DNA of 64,000 nucleotides from Crocodylus rhombifer. Lineage: Eukaryota > Chordata > Crocodylia > Crocodylidae. The notes beneath the pieces were generated by a model, which searched no databases, was not told the origin of the DNA, and worked only from the letters and a program-made list of their open reading frames with translations. Positions within the stretch are counted from its first letter, which is position 1; every line of letters starts with the position of its first letter. The position numbers were made by a program, and so were the translations under genes. The stretch covers positions 30,122 to 94,121 of the forward strand of contig JAVSML010024618.1 in assembly GCA_038503035.1 (NCBI GenBank), read 5' to 3'. This document shows, in pieces, positions 1 to 12,100 of this stretch.

Positions 1-22
1 AGTTAAACGTGGTTAAGGCAGC

Positions 23-152
23 ATGAACTCTGTACTCAGTACCTTGTTGTTTTCAGTGCTGCTTCTTCTGACCCTCAGAATTCAGGAGCTGGTAGAGGCA
101 TGCAGCTGTGCCCCTGCACATCCACAGCAGCTAATCTGTGATTCTGCTTTAG
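23..152 (+). CDS. TIMP4: TIMP4 coding exon 1 (signal peptide and inhibitory N-terminus)
   Basis: This exon encodes residues 1-43 plus one base. It contains the signal peptide, rich in Leu and Val, ending in Val-Glu-Ala before Cys-Ser-Cys. It also carries the N-terminal ridge ending Ile-Cys-Asp-Ser-Ala-Leu. The donor is AG|GTGAGT at 153. The 5' UTR continues beyond the left edge of the window, so the promoter is not visible. Confidence 0.94.
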
Positions 153-3100
153 GTGAGTCATAACAGCTATACTTTTAACGTTGTCGGTAAGAAAGTAATT
201 GTAACTAAATTAAGTGCTGTGATATTTTTTGTTCAACTCTCTAGGGAATACATTTAACAAAACAGATTATTCACTGAAAAGGTTTAAAAGCAGAGTGTTC
301 TCATTTAAAGAGACAGGTATATAAGATAATGCATTTTAAAATGTATCTGATATTTGTTAGTAGCTGTTCTGTTTCCCTTGCTTTTTCAGTAAATAGTCAA
401 GACTATACATTGTTGAATTAGCTGCTATATTAAATTAGTACTTTTTAAAATGCAAGAAAAAACTTCTATATTAGCTTTCCAAGTGAACAAGAAAATATTG
501 TCACTGACAAATAATTCCAGTTATGTTAAATATATAGAATAGGAAATTATATATAAATATGTAATACAGAAATTATGTATGTATGTTTTAGGAATAACTA
601 GCTGCCACAGCTCTCTGTGAAATCCAGTGAGGATATGTAGTTAAATCAGTTGATTTGTGATGTACTATAATAAGGTTTGGATTTGTTTCCATTTTGCAAC
701 AACAATTTTAGCAGGTAAGGATAGGCCTTTTTATCTATGGACAGATTAGCCACAGGAATTCTGTACTACATTTCACTTTCCACTCCTAAGATTGCTGTGT
801 TTCATGATATCTAATCAACATATAGAAAAACGAAAGATCTCAAAATTAGACAACATGGGGATAAGAAAATGTGACATTTTGTAGTCTTTTGATTTCATTA
901 GTTCAAGCTGTGGCTAGTTAGCTTCTATCCTGTGTGAACAGTAAATGTAGAACATGAGTTTCCAAAGTGTCGCAAAATTAGCATCTCTATGGGGTAGGCA
1001 ATACCTTCTGCATACTGATTAATTGCTTTTATACACTGACAGAAATTCTTTGTAGCCATGACAGACTCTAAGCTCTGTTTATGGCCATCAGTTAAATTGT
1101 TTTTTTAATCTGGGTTTGTCAAGCAATCCTTTTATTAAGTTACCTATACCAAACATCCCAGATTAGGGTTATTTGAGGTGTGGAAATTTCAGGTTACTTA
1201 CTGCTTAAAAATTATTATACTACACTATTTGTCCTCTGCATTGAAAAAGTTGTTGCAAACACCATTTTTTTCAACAATCAACTTATATATATTGTTTATT
1301 TGACAAACATCCAGCATTAGAAAAAGAACTCAAGATACTTATTACATAAAGTATTCCATTAGGTTAAGGGAAATTACAAGGTTCACATTTCCACAAATAT
1401 CTTTTATAAACAGGGAGTTTCCCTTGGTCTTTATTATGATTAAGTATTAGAGGCAGAAAATTAAATTACATTGTATTTGATATTGATCCTCAAGTACTTA
1501 CTAACACACACAGTCCCACTGATACTAAATGGACCATGAACACAAGGGCCCTTTGTTTAGTGTTTACCACTTGAAGTTGCTTTTATAAGTACTGTAACTA
1601 GATACATTTATATACTGAATAAATATCCATATACATGCTATAATTTCTATAAGCCAAGAGGACTGTTTGGTTTGCTAGAGCAATGATGCACCATATAAGC
1701 ATTGCAAAGTGGCAGGGAAAGACCAGTGAAGAACTCACTGTGGGCTGGGGAAGTTTCTACTGACAAATCTGGCAAAGGTTGTTCTACACTATCCTCCACC
1801 CAAAATGTAAGAGGAAGGAGATGTACTGGGGGAGTTTTATGGGCAGGGCATTGGAGAATACTGTTCTTCCCTGCAGCACTATTATACACTGGGGCCAGGT
1901 GGATTTGAATCAGGAAGTTACGGTTAGCTCCTAGTGGTCAGCCCTTTCCACTCTCTACTAGGCTGTTTAACCAAGGCACAGCACATTTCATCCCATATCA
2001 AATACACACGCAAGAATACTTTTAATCTCTGTTTTGTTTTAAATATTATTAAATGTTAAAGATAATTTTATTTTAGTGTTTATATAATTCCAGATAGTTG
2101 TAATAACAAAATGTAGAGCCTGCTGCCTCAGTCACTGATGCGATGGAAATTTAACCTTTAACTTTGAAGGGACCAATCCAGTCCAAGTTAAGATTTCAAC
2201 ACTAAACCAGAATTACAGAGTTTTTCAATGATGTACATGTTAATCATTCAGTTACAGAGACTTTGCAGAATACAAAAGAGGTGAATCTCTGTTAGACAGA
2301 CACAAACAGTGCAATGCCTATACATTTTACAGTGAGACAATACCGCAACCTGTCCTATTTATATAGCCCAAAGAATGGCCTATACTGACATAATTATCTT
2401 TCAACTTCAGTTCCTTTCTACAATCCAGTTTTCTTTCCCTCAGGTCACTTCCAAATGGAATGGGTGGAGGGGTGGTGGTAGAGAGAGTTAAATCAACAGA
2501 CCTGACTCCAGCCACTAGCTGAATGTGTGAGGCCACTCAGAAACCTCAGCATTCAGCTGGATCCCCAAGAAGAAACAAGCAGAGAAATTAATTAAGTCTG
2601 GGCCAGGCACTTTTCACTGTAACTTTTGTCCATGTGATTAGTGGTGTGACACTTTGTCTTTTCCTGTCAGGGGGTTTTGTGGCTTCACACTGCCTTTTTC
2701 TAAACAACCATAGCTACCAAACAGTGCAAGTAACTTAGTACAAATCACAGACTTTCTGACAGTTCTAGAGTGAGAGGCAGTCTCTGATCCTGCCACTTGC
2801 ATGCAAGAGGATGACACACTGGGAGAATGTGAGAATTTAATGCATGCCAGTCATGGATACACAAAAGGGGGTAGTGTGATAGGTTAGTAGGTTCTGTACA
2901 GATGCAACCACAGCTACTGACTTCACGTGTGGCCCTGGGCTAATCATTTAATCTCCTTCAATCTGTGAGACACAAACACTGTAAGGCACTGAACACCAAC
3001 TTTAAGCTGCTGAAGACCTTACCTTATATTTTACTTCAATGGAAGAGGAGGGTACTCAACAATTCCCATGAGGGGTCATGCATTTTGCAGCCAGATGTCC

Positions 3101-6100
3101 TCAGTTTTAGAAAATGGTAAGTCCTTACTCATTTGTGGCTCATTCCTGAAGGTTGTGGTGGTCCTTCAGGAATGTGCTTAGTGTTTTCAGCAGCTTGAGG
3201 GTTAGCAGCACTCTCAGAAGAAATTGGTGTTTCAGACCAGGGTGATGATAAGAATTGACTAATGCTAAATGCCTTGCAGTACTAAAATTATTACCAGTCT
3301 ATAAATTAAATCAAAACAAGTCTGTATTCAAGGCTAGCTTCCATGGTTCCAAAATATCTGTCAGAATCAGAAAGGTGTGTTTTTAAGTAAACAACATGGT
3401 ACAAATACCTCCATTGTATGGTACTAATATCTTCAAATGCATCTGATAGAAAGGAGCAGAGAAAGGACCAGAGGTTTCAGGCTTGAAGTAAGCTCAGTCT
3501 AACAGCAAGTTGGACCCAAGGCAACCAATGATATTTTTTCCAATGACTACAGTTGGCTAGGAGTGCATCCTTAGTGAGCATTTAAATTGAATTCCATGGT
3601 GAAAAATCACAATCATTAATGCACTGTGCAGAAAAAGTATTTTTGAAATACTAACATATATAGACTTAAGAAGACTGTATAAACCTCAGCTTTCTTTTAA
3701 AGGTGGTTCTTGCTATTGTTGTAATGTACCGTGCTTGGTGAGGCAGTAAACAAGAAAAAGTTGATCATTTGGGTAAATAGTAAATATTTTGCTGGGTTTT
3801 TGGTTGTAGTAAATATTTTTGTACTTGCCACCTATAGAATATTGGATTCCCTATCTTTGAAGTTAGCTCAATTCTTGATTAAACAGTTCTTTTCTTTATA
3901 TAATGGAAACAATATTTTTATTCAAGCAGTTAGCATTGCACAGTAATAGAAATGACAGATTTTTGGCACAAACACATATTTTTATGCAGACTTCCAGAGA
4001 TTTATTGAAGCAGCATTTCTCTGAAGGAGGCCTTATGGCTGAAGCTTGTCAGCATTTTAAGCTAATTAAAATCCTTATATGTCCATTGAGACCTGGCATT
4101 GCAAAAAAGTGCCAGATTTTACTAAATTATTTCACATTTAAAAATAATGGTAAGTATTAAGCCTACCAAAACAATTTCCAGTCAGCTCTGGTAGGAGTGT
4201 TCTAAAGTGACAATAGGCCATTTCTATTTCCCTGAATTTCAAGTGAAAACCTTCACTATTCTTTTTTATTTTTGCAAGCCCCTCACTCACTACATTTTTC
4301 TTTTGTGTAAAGTTACTACGAAACACCCACTTTTTCACTGAAAGTCATTTTTCAGTATCAATGAGGACAGCAGCTCTACTTGAGAGAGAAAAAATACCAA
4401 GCCATTGTCACTGTATACAACTTGGGAAAATTTATCAGAAATATTTCAAATTTAGAATAAGAAGTAATTACAATGACTGTAAAACAGGTTTTAACTTTTG
4501 CTAATAATACATGGCTAACCTCTACTCTAAATTTACCTCATAGTGGGGTAAATTTACCTCGTGGTGAGGTACAGGGTGGATAATAAATCATTGAGCAAAG
4601 TTAAGAATATGCATAAAACATATTTGCACATTCAGAGCTTTAGTATCCGTATGAATGATAATAGCTAGGGGTATGAGAAGTGGGCCCTATTCGATTCGGA
4701 TTCAGCCCGAATCAGGGTCAGTAATTTGATTAATTGATTTGGATCACTGTCCCTGATTTGATTTGGCCGAATCTGAATCTGAAGATTTGATGATTTGGAG
4801 AATCACCGATTCGGACATAGACACAGTTTTAAAAGTTTTTTCTACATACCTTGAAATAGCAGGCGTGGCTCTTGATTGCTGAAATGCTGCAGTGCATGGA
4901 GCATCCCACAGGAGTGCGGGGGGCCTTCCATGTGCTCAGCGGTAAACCCAGAAGTGGAGTGGAAGTACTTTGGTACACTTCCAGTTCTTCCGGGGAGCAC
5001 ACAGGGGTCCCCTGCGCACCCCTCCCCAGCTCAGTAATTGGCCACAGGGGGACCCCGGGTCCCCTACCCAGACCCAGGAAGCACCAGTCACTGAGCCAGG
5101 AGGGTGTGGGGGGGCATCCCAGCATGCTCACTGGTGGACCTGGAGGTGGACTGGAAGTGCTTCTGATCCACTTTTAGGTCTGCTGACAAGTGTGCTGGGC
5201 AGGCCCCGTGCTTCTGTGGGACACTCTATGCACCCCAGCATTGCAGGACTCACAAGCCACCTGCTACCTAGAGGTATGTAGAAAAAACATTTAAAACTGT
5301 CTCTATGTCCAAATCTCTGAATCTCTCTGAATCACTTCGGAGGGTTCTGATTTGATTCAGAGAGATTAAAGGGTCCTCTGACTTGATTTGTATTCGGACA
5401 TCGAAGTGGGCTGAATCTCCACTGAGTCTAATCGGGGACTGAAGCTTCACACAGCCCTAGTAATAGGTACATCTTATCACAATGAGAATTCAACACAAAT
5501 GGGTCGGATCCTTAGTATTCAATTACTGTACTGCATTGCTATGGCAAAGCACAGTAGCTGTATGCTGTCTTAATTAGTGATTAGAGCCTTCTCCACCCCA
5601 GAGGAATTTCAAGATGGTGTACAGCCAATGGAATAACTCCTATTGCTGCCCTTGTCTGGCTTCAGTGCAGAATATACTCTCTAATAACACACATTCCTTC
5701 CCCACCCCCCAAAGTCTCCAAGTACCAAAATGACTACTTGGGGCCATAAGCAGATGGGCATAAATTAAAACAGTCCTGAGATACTTTAATTTATGCTGTG
5801 GACAGAACAACCTCCTAGCTGGACCCAGGATCAACGGTTGCCTTTGCATCTTGCAGAACAGAGCTCAGACAGACTGGCCACATCCACATGAGCATGGACA
5901 TTTGTTTCCCTGGGGACAAGAAGCAGTGGTACAACTTGTGCCACTGCTACTTGTCTCCAGGGAATGCCTGTGCCATGCACCCTCTGGCATGTGGCAAGTT
6001 ATCCTGGGTGGTGTAGGGGAGGCTGGGGCCAGCGCTGGGATGGTCTCAGCAGTCTTACCTGGGGGCCTCCTGGGGCTGCAGCAGCAATGATCCTGCTGCT

Positions 6101-9100
6101 CAAAGGCCAGGCCAGCAACTGGAGTATGGCTCTGGCCAGCCAGGTTTTGGTTTTGGACAGTTTGCACTTCATACACCACTCCACTTTTTTTTGCACGGGT
6201 TGTTTTGACCCCGGAATCTCTAGGATCTCCCCTGCCCCCACACACTGCTACCTTGCAGCACAGAGAACACCTGAGTATGTGGTATATGGTGCTGCAGATA
6301 TGTCTGGATGCCGCCACTGGGGCTAGACAACTTAATTTTTTATGTCTCTTAGTTTTTTGCATTTTTTTCCATAGTAAGTAGCGGGAAATACTTATACAAT
6401 TTAGCACATGTCTACCATTTATTCTACTGCTCTCTGCCAGATAGTAGATGTCAATGCTTTGTAGGCTGGCTTTCCTTTGGAAGAGAAATCAGTAACACTA
6501 AAGTCTGGGTGTTCTCCTACTGCAACTTGTTTTAACAGCACTATTTACAGCTCCTGAAAGGAGGCACTCATAAAACCACACTACTTTAAGGGATCTCAGT
6601 CTCAATATTAATGCTTGACTCCCAGGGTACAATTCTGGGAAGTAAGAAACATTGTGGCAAACAGCAAACTCTTGATGCTTCCCATAGTTCTTCCCTTTCT
6701 CACCATGGAACTACCCTAGGAAACTGACATGCAGCATTTATTCCAAAACTAAAAACATGCTCATGTATTAAGAAAAAGAGCTATTTTAACAGCACCATTT
6801 AGTGACACCTGCTATTCTTGTTTCCAGAGGACTGTATATATTAACTCATAAATTGTTTCAAAGCCTATGCAAAGTAGAAAATAATATTACACAATTTGTC
6901 AGATATGGAAGATACAGAAACAGAAGTACTGCACATGGAGGAGCCTTCCTAATACAAAATTAGTGGCTGAAATAGTATTAGAACTGAGCCAAAGTTCAAT
7001 GAACTTATTCAAAACTCAGAAAACAATATGGCAGGATGTTGTTTAATATGCAAAAAGTTTACGAAATATGGATACTAAGTTGAATAAGTGGCTGAGGGAT
7101 TCATATCTTTCTATAAATGCAAATCTCAATTCATCTTTAACTATGATTGTGACAGGGGGCCATACCGGGGCCAGGTCTTACGTCGGCCTGCCCACCTAAG
7201 TAGGGGAGTCCACCCAGTTTCATCTGCCATGACTTTGCTGTTCCCAAATGTGGTGTAAAAATGTGGGAGGCTGCCCATTTTACTGCCCCGATGCCAGGGG
7301 GCACTATCCACGGCTTCGTACCATCCCTATATCATGGCCCAGGCCTCGCAGATGTCATTCCTGAGTTGTCTATGCTGTGCCTTGTCTATGCTCTGCCTTG
7401 AGTCATTCCTGAGTTGTCTATGCTCTGCCTTGAGGCCAGACCAAACTCAGCATACTGTTAGGCTTTGCTCACACAGCCCTGCTCTGGGCCTCACACATAC
7501 CGCCTCCCTCTCACTGGGGCCTCTATCACTCTGCGCTCTCTCACTGGGCCTCTTGCACTCATGCTCTTTACTGGGCCACATTCAATTTGCAAAACACTGG
7601 GCTAACTCTATCCCTCGTCCTTCACTGGGTAACACAACCCACTGGTTCCCTAACTGGGGCCAGTGACTTGCTTTTCTATTCAGGTTCCCTCTATGCCGCC
7701 TCACTTGGCCGTAGGCCCACTTGCAGCCTCAGGTGTCCGAAGACTTACATAGGCCTCAGTACTCATCCCCGTCTCTCTGGGGCCTCAACATACTCCCCCT
7801 CTTTGCATGCCTGGCCCCCATGCCTGTCTGAGTGTGGGTAACCCACCAGGATGTGGGTGCTGGGTTTTAAGGTACCCCTCCTTGCCTTTCACTGGGGAGG
7901 TAACTGGCCTGACATTTCTGGGGGACTGTCTCAGCCCTGTGGAACTGGACCTAAAATGGCCACCTCATCAGGGCTGGCCTGCACCTGCCAGTTACCTGCT
8001 CTCAGCCTTAAAGTGGCAGGCACCCAAAGGCACACTGCCACAATGATGTAATTACTAGAGACACCCAAATACTAGGGCTGTGCGAAGCTTTGGGTGGTGA
8101 TTTGATTTGAAGGCGATTTGGTCCGTTTTGGTGGCCAAATCTCCGAATCTGAATCAAATCAGGGGACCAATTCAAAGGTCCAAATCAATTCAAAGCTCTC
8201 CAAATCTTTGGAAAAGAGTAGGTAAATGGAGTCCTGAGTCTGGCGTGGATGCTTTGCCCCAAAGTTTGGTGTCATTGGCGAACTTGGCCAGTCCACTCCT
8301 GACTCCCCCTGGATGCAGATCTGGGAGGAAACAGGCAGAGCTATTTTGCCCCAAGTGGCACAATTTGCTGCACAACAAAGTGTATGTCTGAGCACTTGCG
8401 CTGAGGCAAAAGGCCCCGGCTCAAATTTGCACTGCTTCTATTTGAGCTGCTGCAAGCGCACGTGCTTGCATGTGTGGATGCACCCCATGGGTTCTTTACT
8501 TGTTTACTTCTCCCAGCGCTGCCACCTTCTGCTCTCTGTCTCTCTGTGTTTTCCCCCTTCCCCCCATCCCTTCTGCCACCTCCTGCTCTCTCTTTTTTCC
8601 CCCTTCTCCCCATCCTTTCTGCCTTTGTATTCAAATCTCTCTCTCCTTCTTATACACTGCTCCCTGCATATTCTTTTACAGAATCTGATGAAGTTAGCCT
8701 CAGCCCACAAAAGCTTTCTTAATTGTCCTTCTGTGAAGCTCCCTATCAGCACCATCCTTTCCCTCTCCCTTACCACTTTCATCAATTTCTTTTAATTCTT
8801 CAGGATCTCCAACCCCACCTTTCCTATTTTATACCTCTGCATGAAACCTTCCATCCTGATATAATTAATTGATAGTTGCCATGCCCATGGACTCTTTAAA
8901 GAGGTCCAATATGCTCCCCATTTCCTCAAAATTGCAGCTGCATGAAATCGGGTGATATGTGTTGCTTTCCCCTCTCCCTCTGTTACTGTCTTGCATACTA
9001 CACTTACATATTTCACATAGCTGAACAATCCCAAATCCAGAAGCCCCCACCCCACCTCTCTCTTGCTTTGAAGAGTTCAATTCTAGACAACCTTTCTCTT

Positions 9101-12100
9101 TTGGCATTCCAGAAGAACACACATAGTTCCCTTTGTACTTTTGCTATCTGCTGCCACATCAGTGGGAATACAATTCTGGTATGTAGAGTAATTAGCAGTA
9201 ACGCAGCCTTAACCATGACCACTTTCCTGGCAAAGAACAGCATCCTTCTAGACCATAACCAAAGTATTTGCCATATCCTTGCCATTACCTTTTCCCATGC
9301 TGTATTACCTTTCCATTCAGCATCCATTTGGATCCCTAGCACTCTGATTTCTCTCTCTTATTTGAAGTCCCAACTTCTCCAAGTTGCTCCAGTTCCCCAC
9401 TCCCACTATGGTGCTTTTTTATCTATTTAATTTAGCCCCATCACTTCTCTATACTCCGTATGCTTTAGCACTCTTTGCATCAAAAATCTCTAACAACTGT
9501 ATTTATATCATTCATGTATAATATGCATTTTACCTCTCCCCTTCCCAGTATACCTTTACTCTGCTTATGACCATGTCTTTTCTTATTCTTTGTGCTAACA
9601 GTTCCATGCCACACAAATAGTATTGGCAACAGAGGGAACCCTTGTTTCACTCCTGTATGGATTTTAAAGGCCCCACTTAGATACCCATTAGTTTGAACTT
9701 GACTCTGCTTCTCTATACAATAACCTTACCAACATTATATCTTTCTCTAGGAACCTCATTTTTCTGGCACTTCAAATATGTAATCATGATCCACTGTGTC
9801 TAATATTTTTTCTAAATCCAGGTTCGCTATAACAGCGTTTATTTTCCTCTGTTGGATGTAGGACAGTGTATCTACCTCTGATCACTCTGATAGCTTTGGA
9901 GATCCTTCTCCCTGTGTATACTTGGTCTTCATGTATTATCTTCTGGAGGTTTCTCCTCATCCTCAAAGTCAGCAGTTTGGCCATTAACCTATAGTCTATA
10001 TCAGGGGTTGTCAACTGGGGGTATGTGTAACCCTGCGGGTACTTGGGGAGGTTTCATGGAGCATGTGGCAGCAGTGCAGAGAAGCAGGGGTATTTGGGAA
10101 GTGGCAGCACAGGGGGTGGGGTGGCTTCAGGGGATGGAGCAACATCCATCACTCCATGTTGCTGTCACGTGCCATTTCACATCGCCAAAGTACCCCACTT
10201 GTCCACAACACTGGCTTCGCATCTGTCCGGCTGGTGGGGGAAGAGGCATTGCTGACAGCTAGCCGGACATGAAGCCAGTGGTGCAGAGAAGCAGGGATAC
10301 CTGGGAAGAAGTGCCATGGGGGGCAGGGCCACCACTGCCATCCATCACTCCATGCCACTGCCACCAGGTGCTGCGCGATGCTTTCCCGTGCTAAAGTATC
10401 CCCACTTCTCCACACCACTGGCTTTGCATCTGGCTGTTTGACAGCACCCCTGGTACATGGCAGTGACACAGGGAGCTTGCACATGGCAGCTGCCCCCACT
10501 GCCATCTAGACACTCAGCACCGCTACCACATGTCATGGAGGGATGGGGTGCTGGTGGCCAAGTGTATGTGAAGCCGGTGGCATGGAGAAGCAGAGATACT
10601 TGGGTTCAGGAAAGCGGCAGGGGGCTGGGCTGCCACCCCATCCATCACTCCATGCCACCACTGAGAACCGCTTTCCTCTGCCCAAGTATCCCTGCTTCTC
10701 CTCACTGCCAGCTTCATGTGAGGCCAGCCGCCAGCATCTGCTGCTCCCCCAGCATGCAGCAGCAGTGCTAAGTGTATAGGTGGTGGCAGGGATGGCCCCT
10801 GCATGCGAGCTCTCCACGATGCTGCCATGTGCTAGGAGAGGGGTGTGCTGACGGCCAGCCAGACTCAAAACCAGTGACATGGAGGAGCAGCAATACTTGG
10901 GCGTGGAAAAACAGTGTCCCATGGCAACATGCAGTGTATAGATGCTGGTGGCAGCCACGTGCGAGCTCCCTGCACTGCCAGTTCCACATCTGGCCATCTG
11001 TCAGCACCCCTGCGCCCCCCCCTCTGCTCTGCATCCAGAAGGAGTACCCACCTGAAGGGGTACCCTGCTTAAAAAGGGTTGAAAACCCCTAATCTATATT
11101 AAGGAATGTAATCAGTCTCCAGTTTTTCAGGAGTTTCTTCTCCCCTTTCTTGAAGAGTAAGATCACAGTGCCCTTTGTCTGATGGGAGAATGCGGGTCCC
11201 CTCATTCCAGTAATGTGACTTTTGGTAATGTAACAATTTTCTACCTTTAGTGCACAGATTCAAATGTATAGGAATAGATCAGAGAGGACAAGAAATGAAC
11301 CACAAAAGAACATTGCATTTTATCACTTCTATAACTACAGGACTGCTTCAAACTAGATTCCCAGCTTTCAAAGTAATCTGTCCAGCACAAGCAAGTACAG
11401 GTCAGAGTTCTTCCCAGTCTATGCCAATTTAAATCAGACATTTATCTCTGAATGGCCAGGAATTAACATGTACCAAGTAGAATGTAAAATAACTAAAGTT
11501 GGCAGAACTGACTTAAGTACCATATTCATATGAATACAAACTATACTACAGCAATAATGTGATTTATTTGATCATATCTTTTATTGGCAGAGTAGATTTG
11601 CACTTTATAGACTAACTAGAGCAGATATACTGTATTTACTCAAATCTAAGATGCCGCTGAATATAAGAGGACTCCCTCCTCCCAGTAACTAGACTCCGTA
11701 TATGGAAAATTTATAAATTTGTTGCCCACCCACTGCTACAGCAGGGAAAATAAATTTTGGGGCATCAGGTGCCCCTTTCCCCTTGCTGTCAGACCTGTTC
11801 TTCCTGAGCACATGGAAGTAAGAAACAAATTTGGAAAACACTGACTTTGAAATAAATGTACCTGTAGTAATTTTCATATAGGCAAATTACTATGGGTGCC
11901 CATAGACTTAGAATTGATTCATTTACCTTTTATGGAAACTGCTGCAAATTTTAGCACAGGTTTGAGAGGGGTGGGTTTGGGGGGGGGGGTGGAAAATGTT
12001 TTGTGTTCCAGGTCAAACTAGCTAAATTATTTCTGAATCCTTTTGATTGAGCAAAACTCAATCGTTCCAACACTGTATGTGGCACTGCAACCAGCAAGTA

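Noticed and set aside
1702..1908. Overlapping open frames on both strands in intron 1
   Set aside because: Short, mirrored on the other strand, no domain, no splice sites in phase and no repeat identity.
8313..8795. 160-codon frame on the plus strand
   Set aside because: Runs through a CT-rich low-complexity tract. The Pro/Ser/Leu content is what that composition produces.
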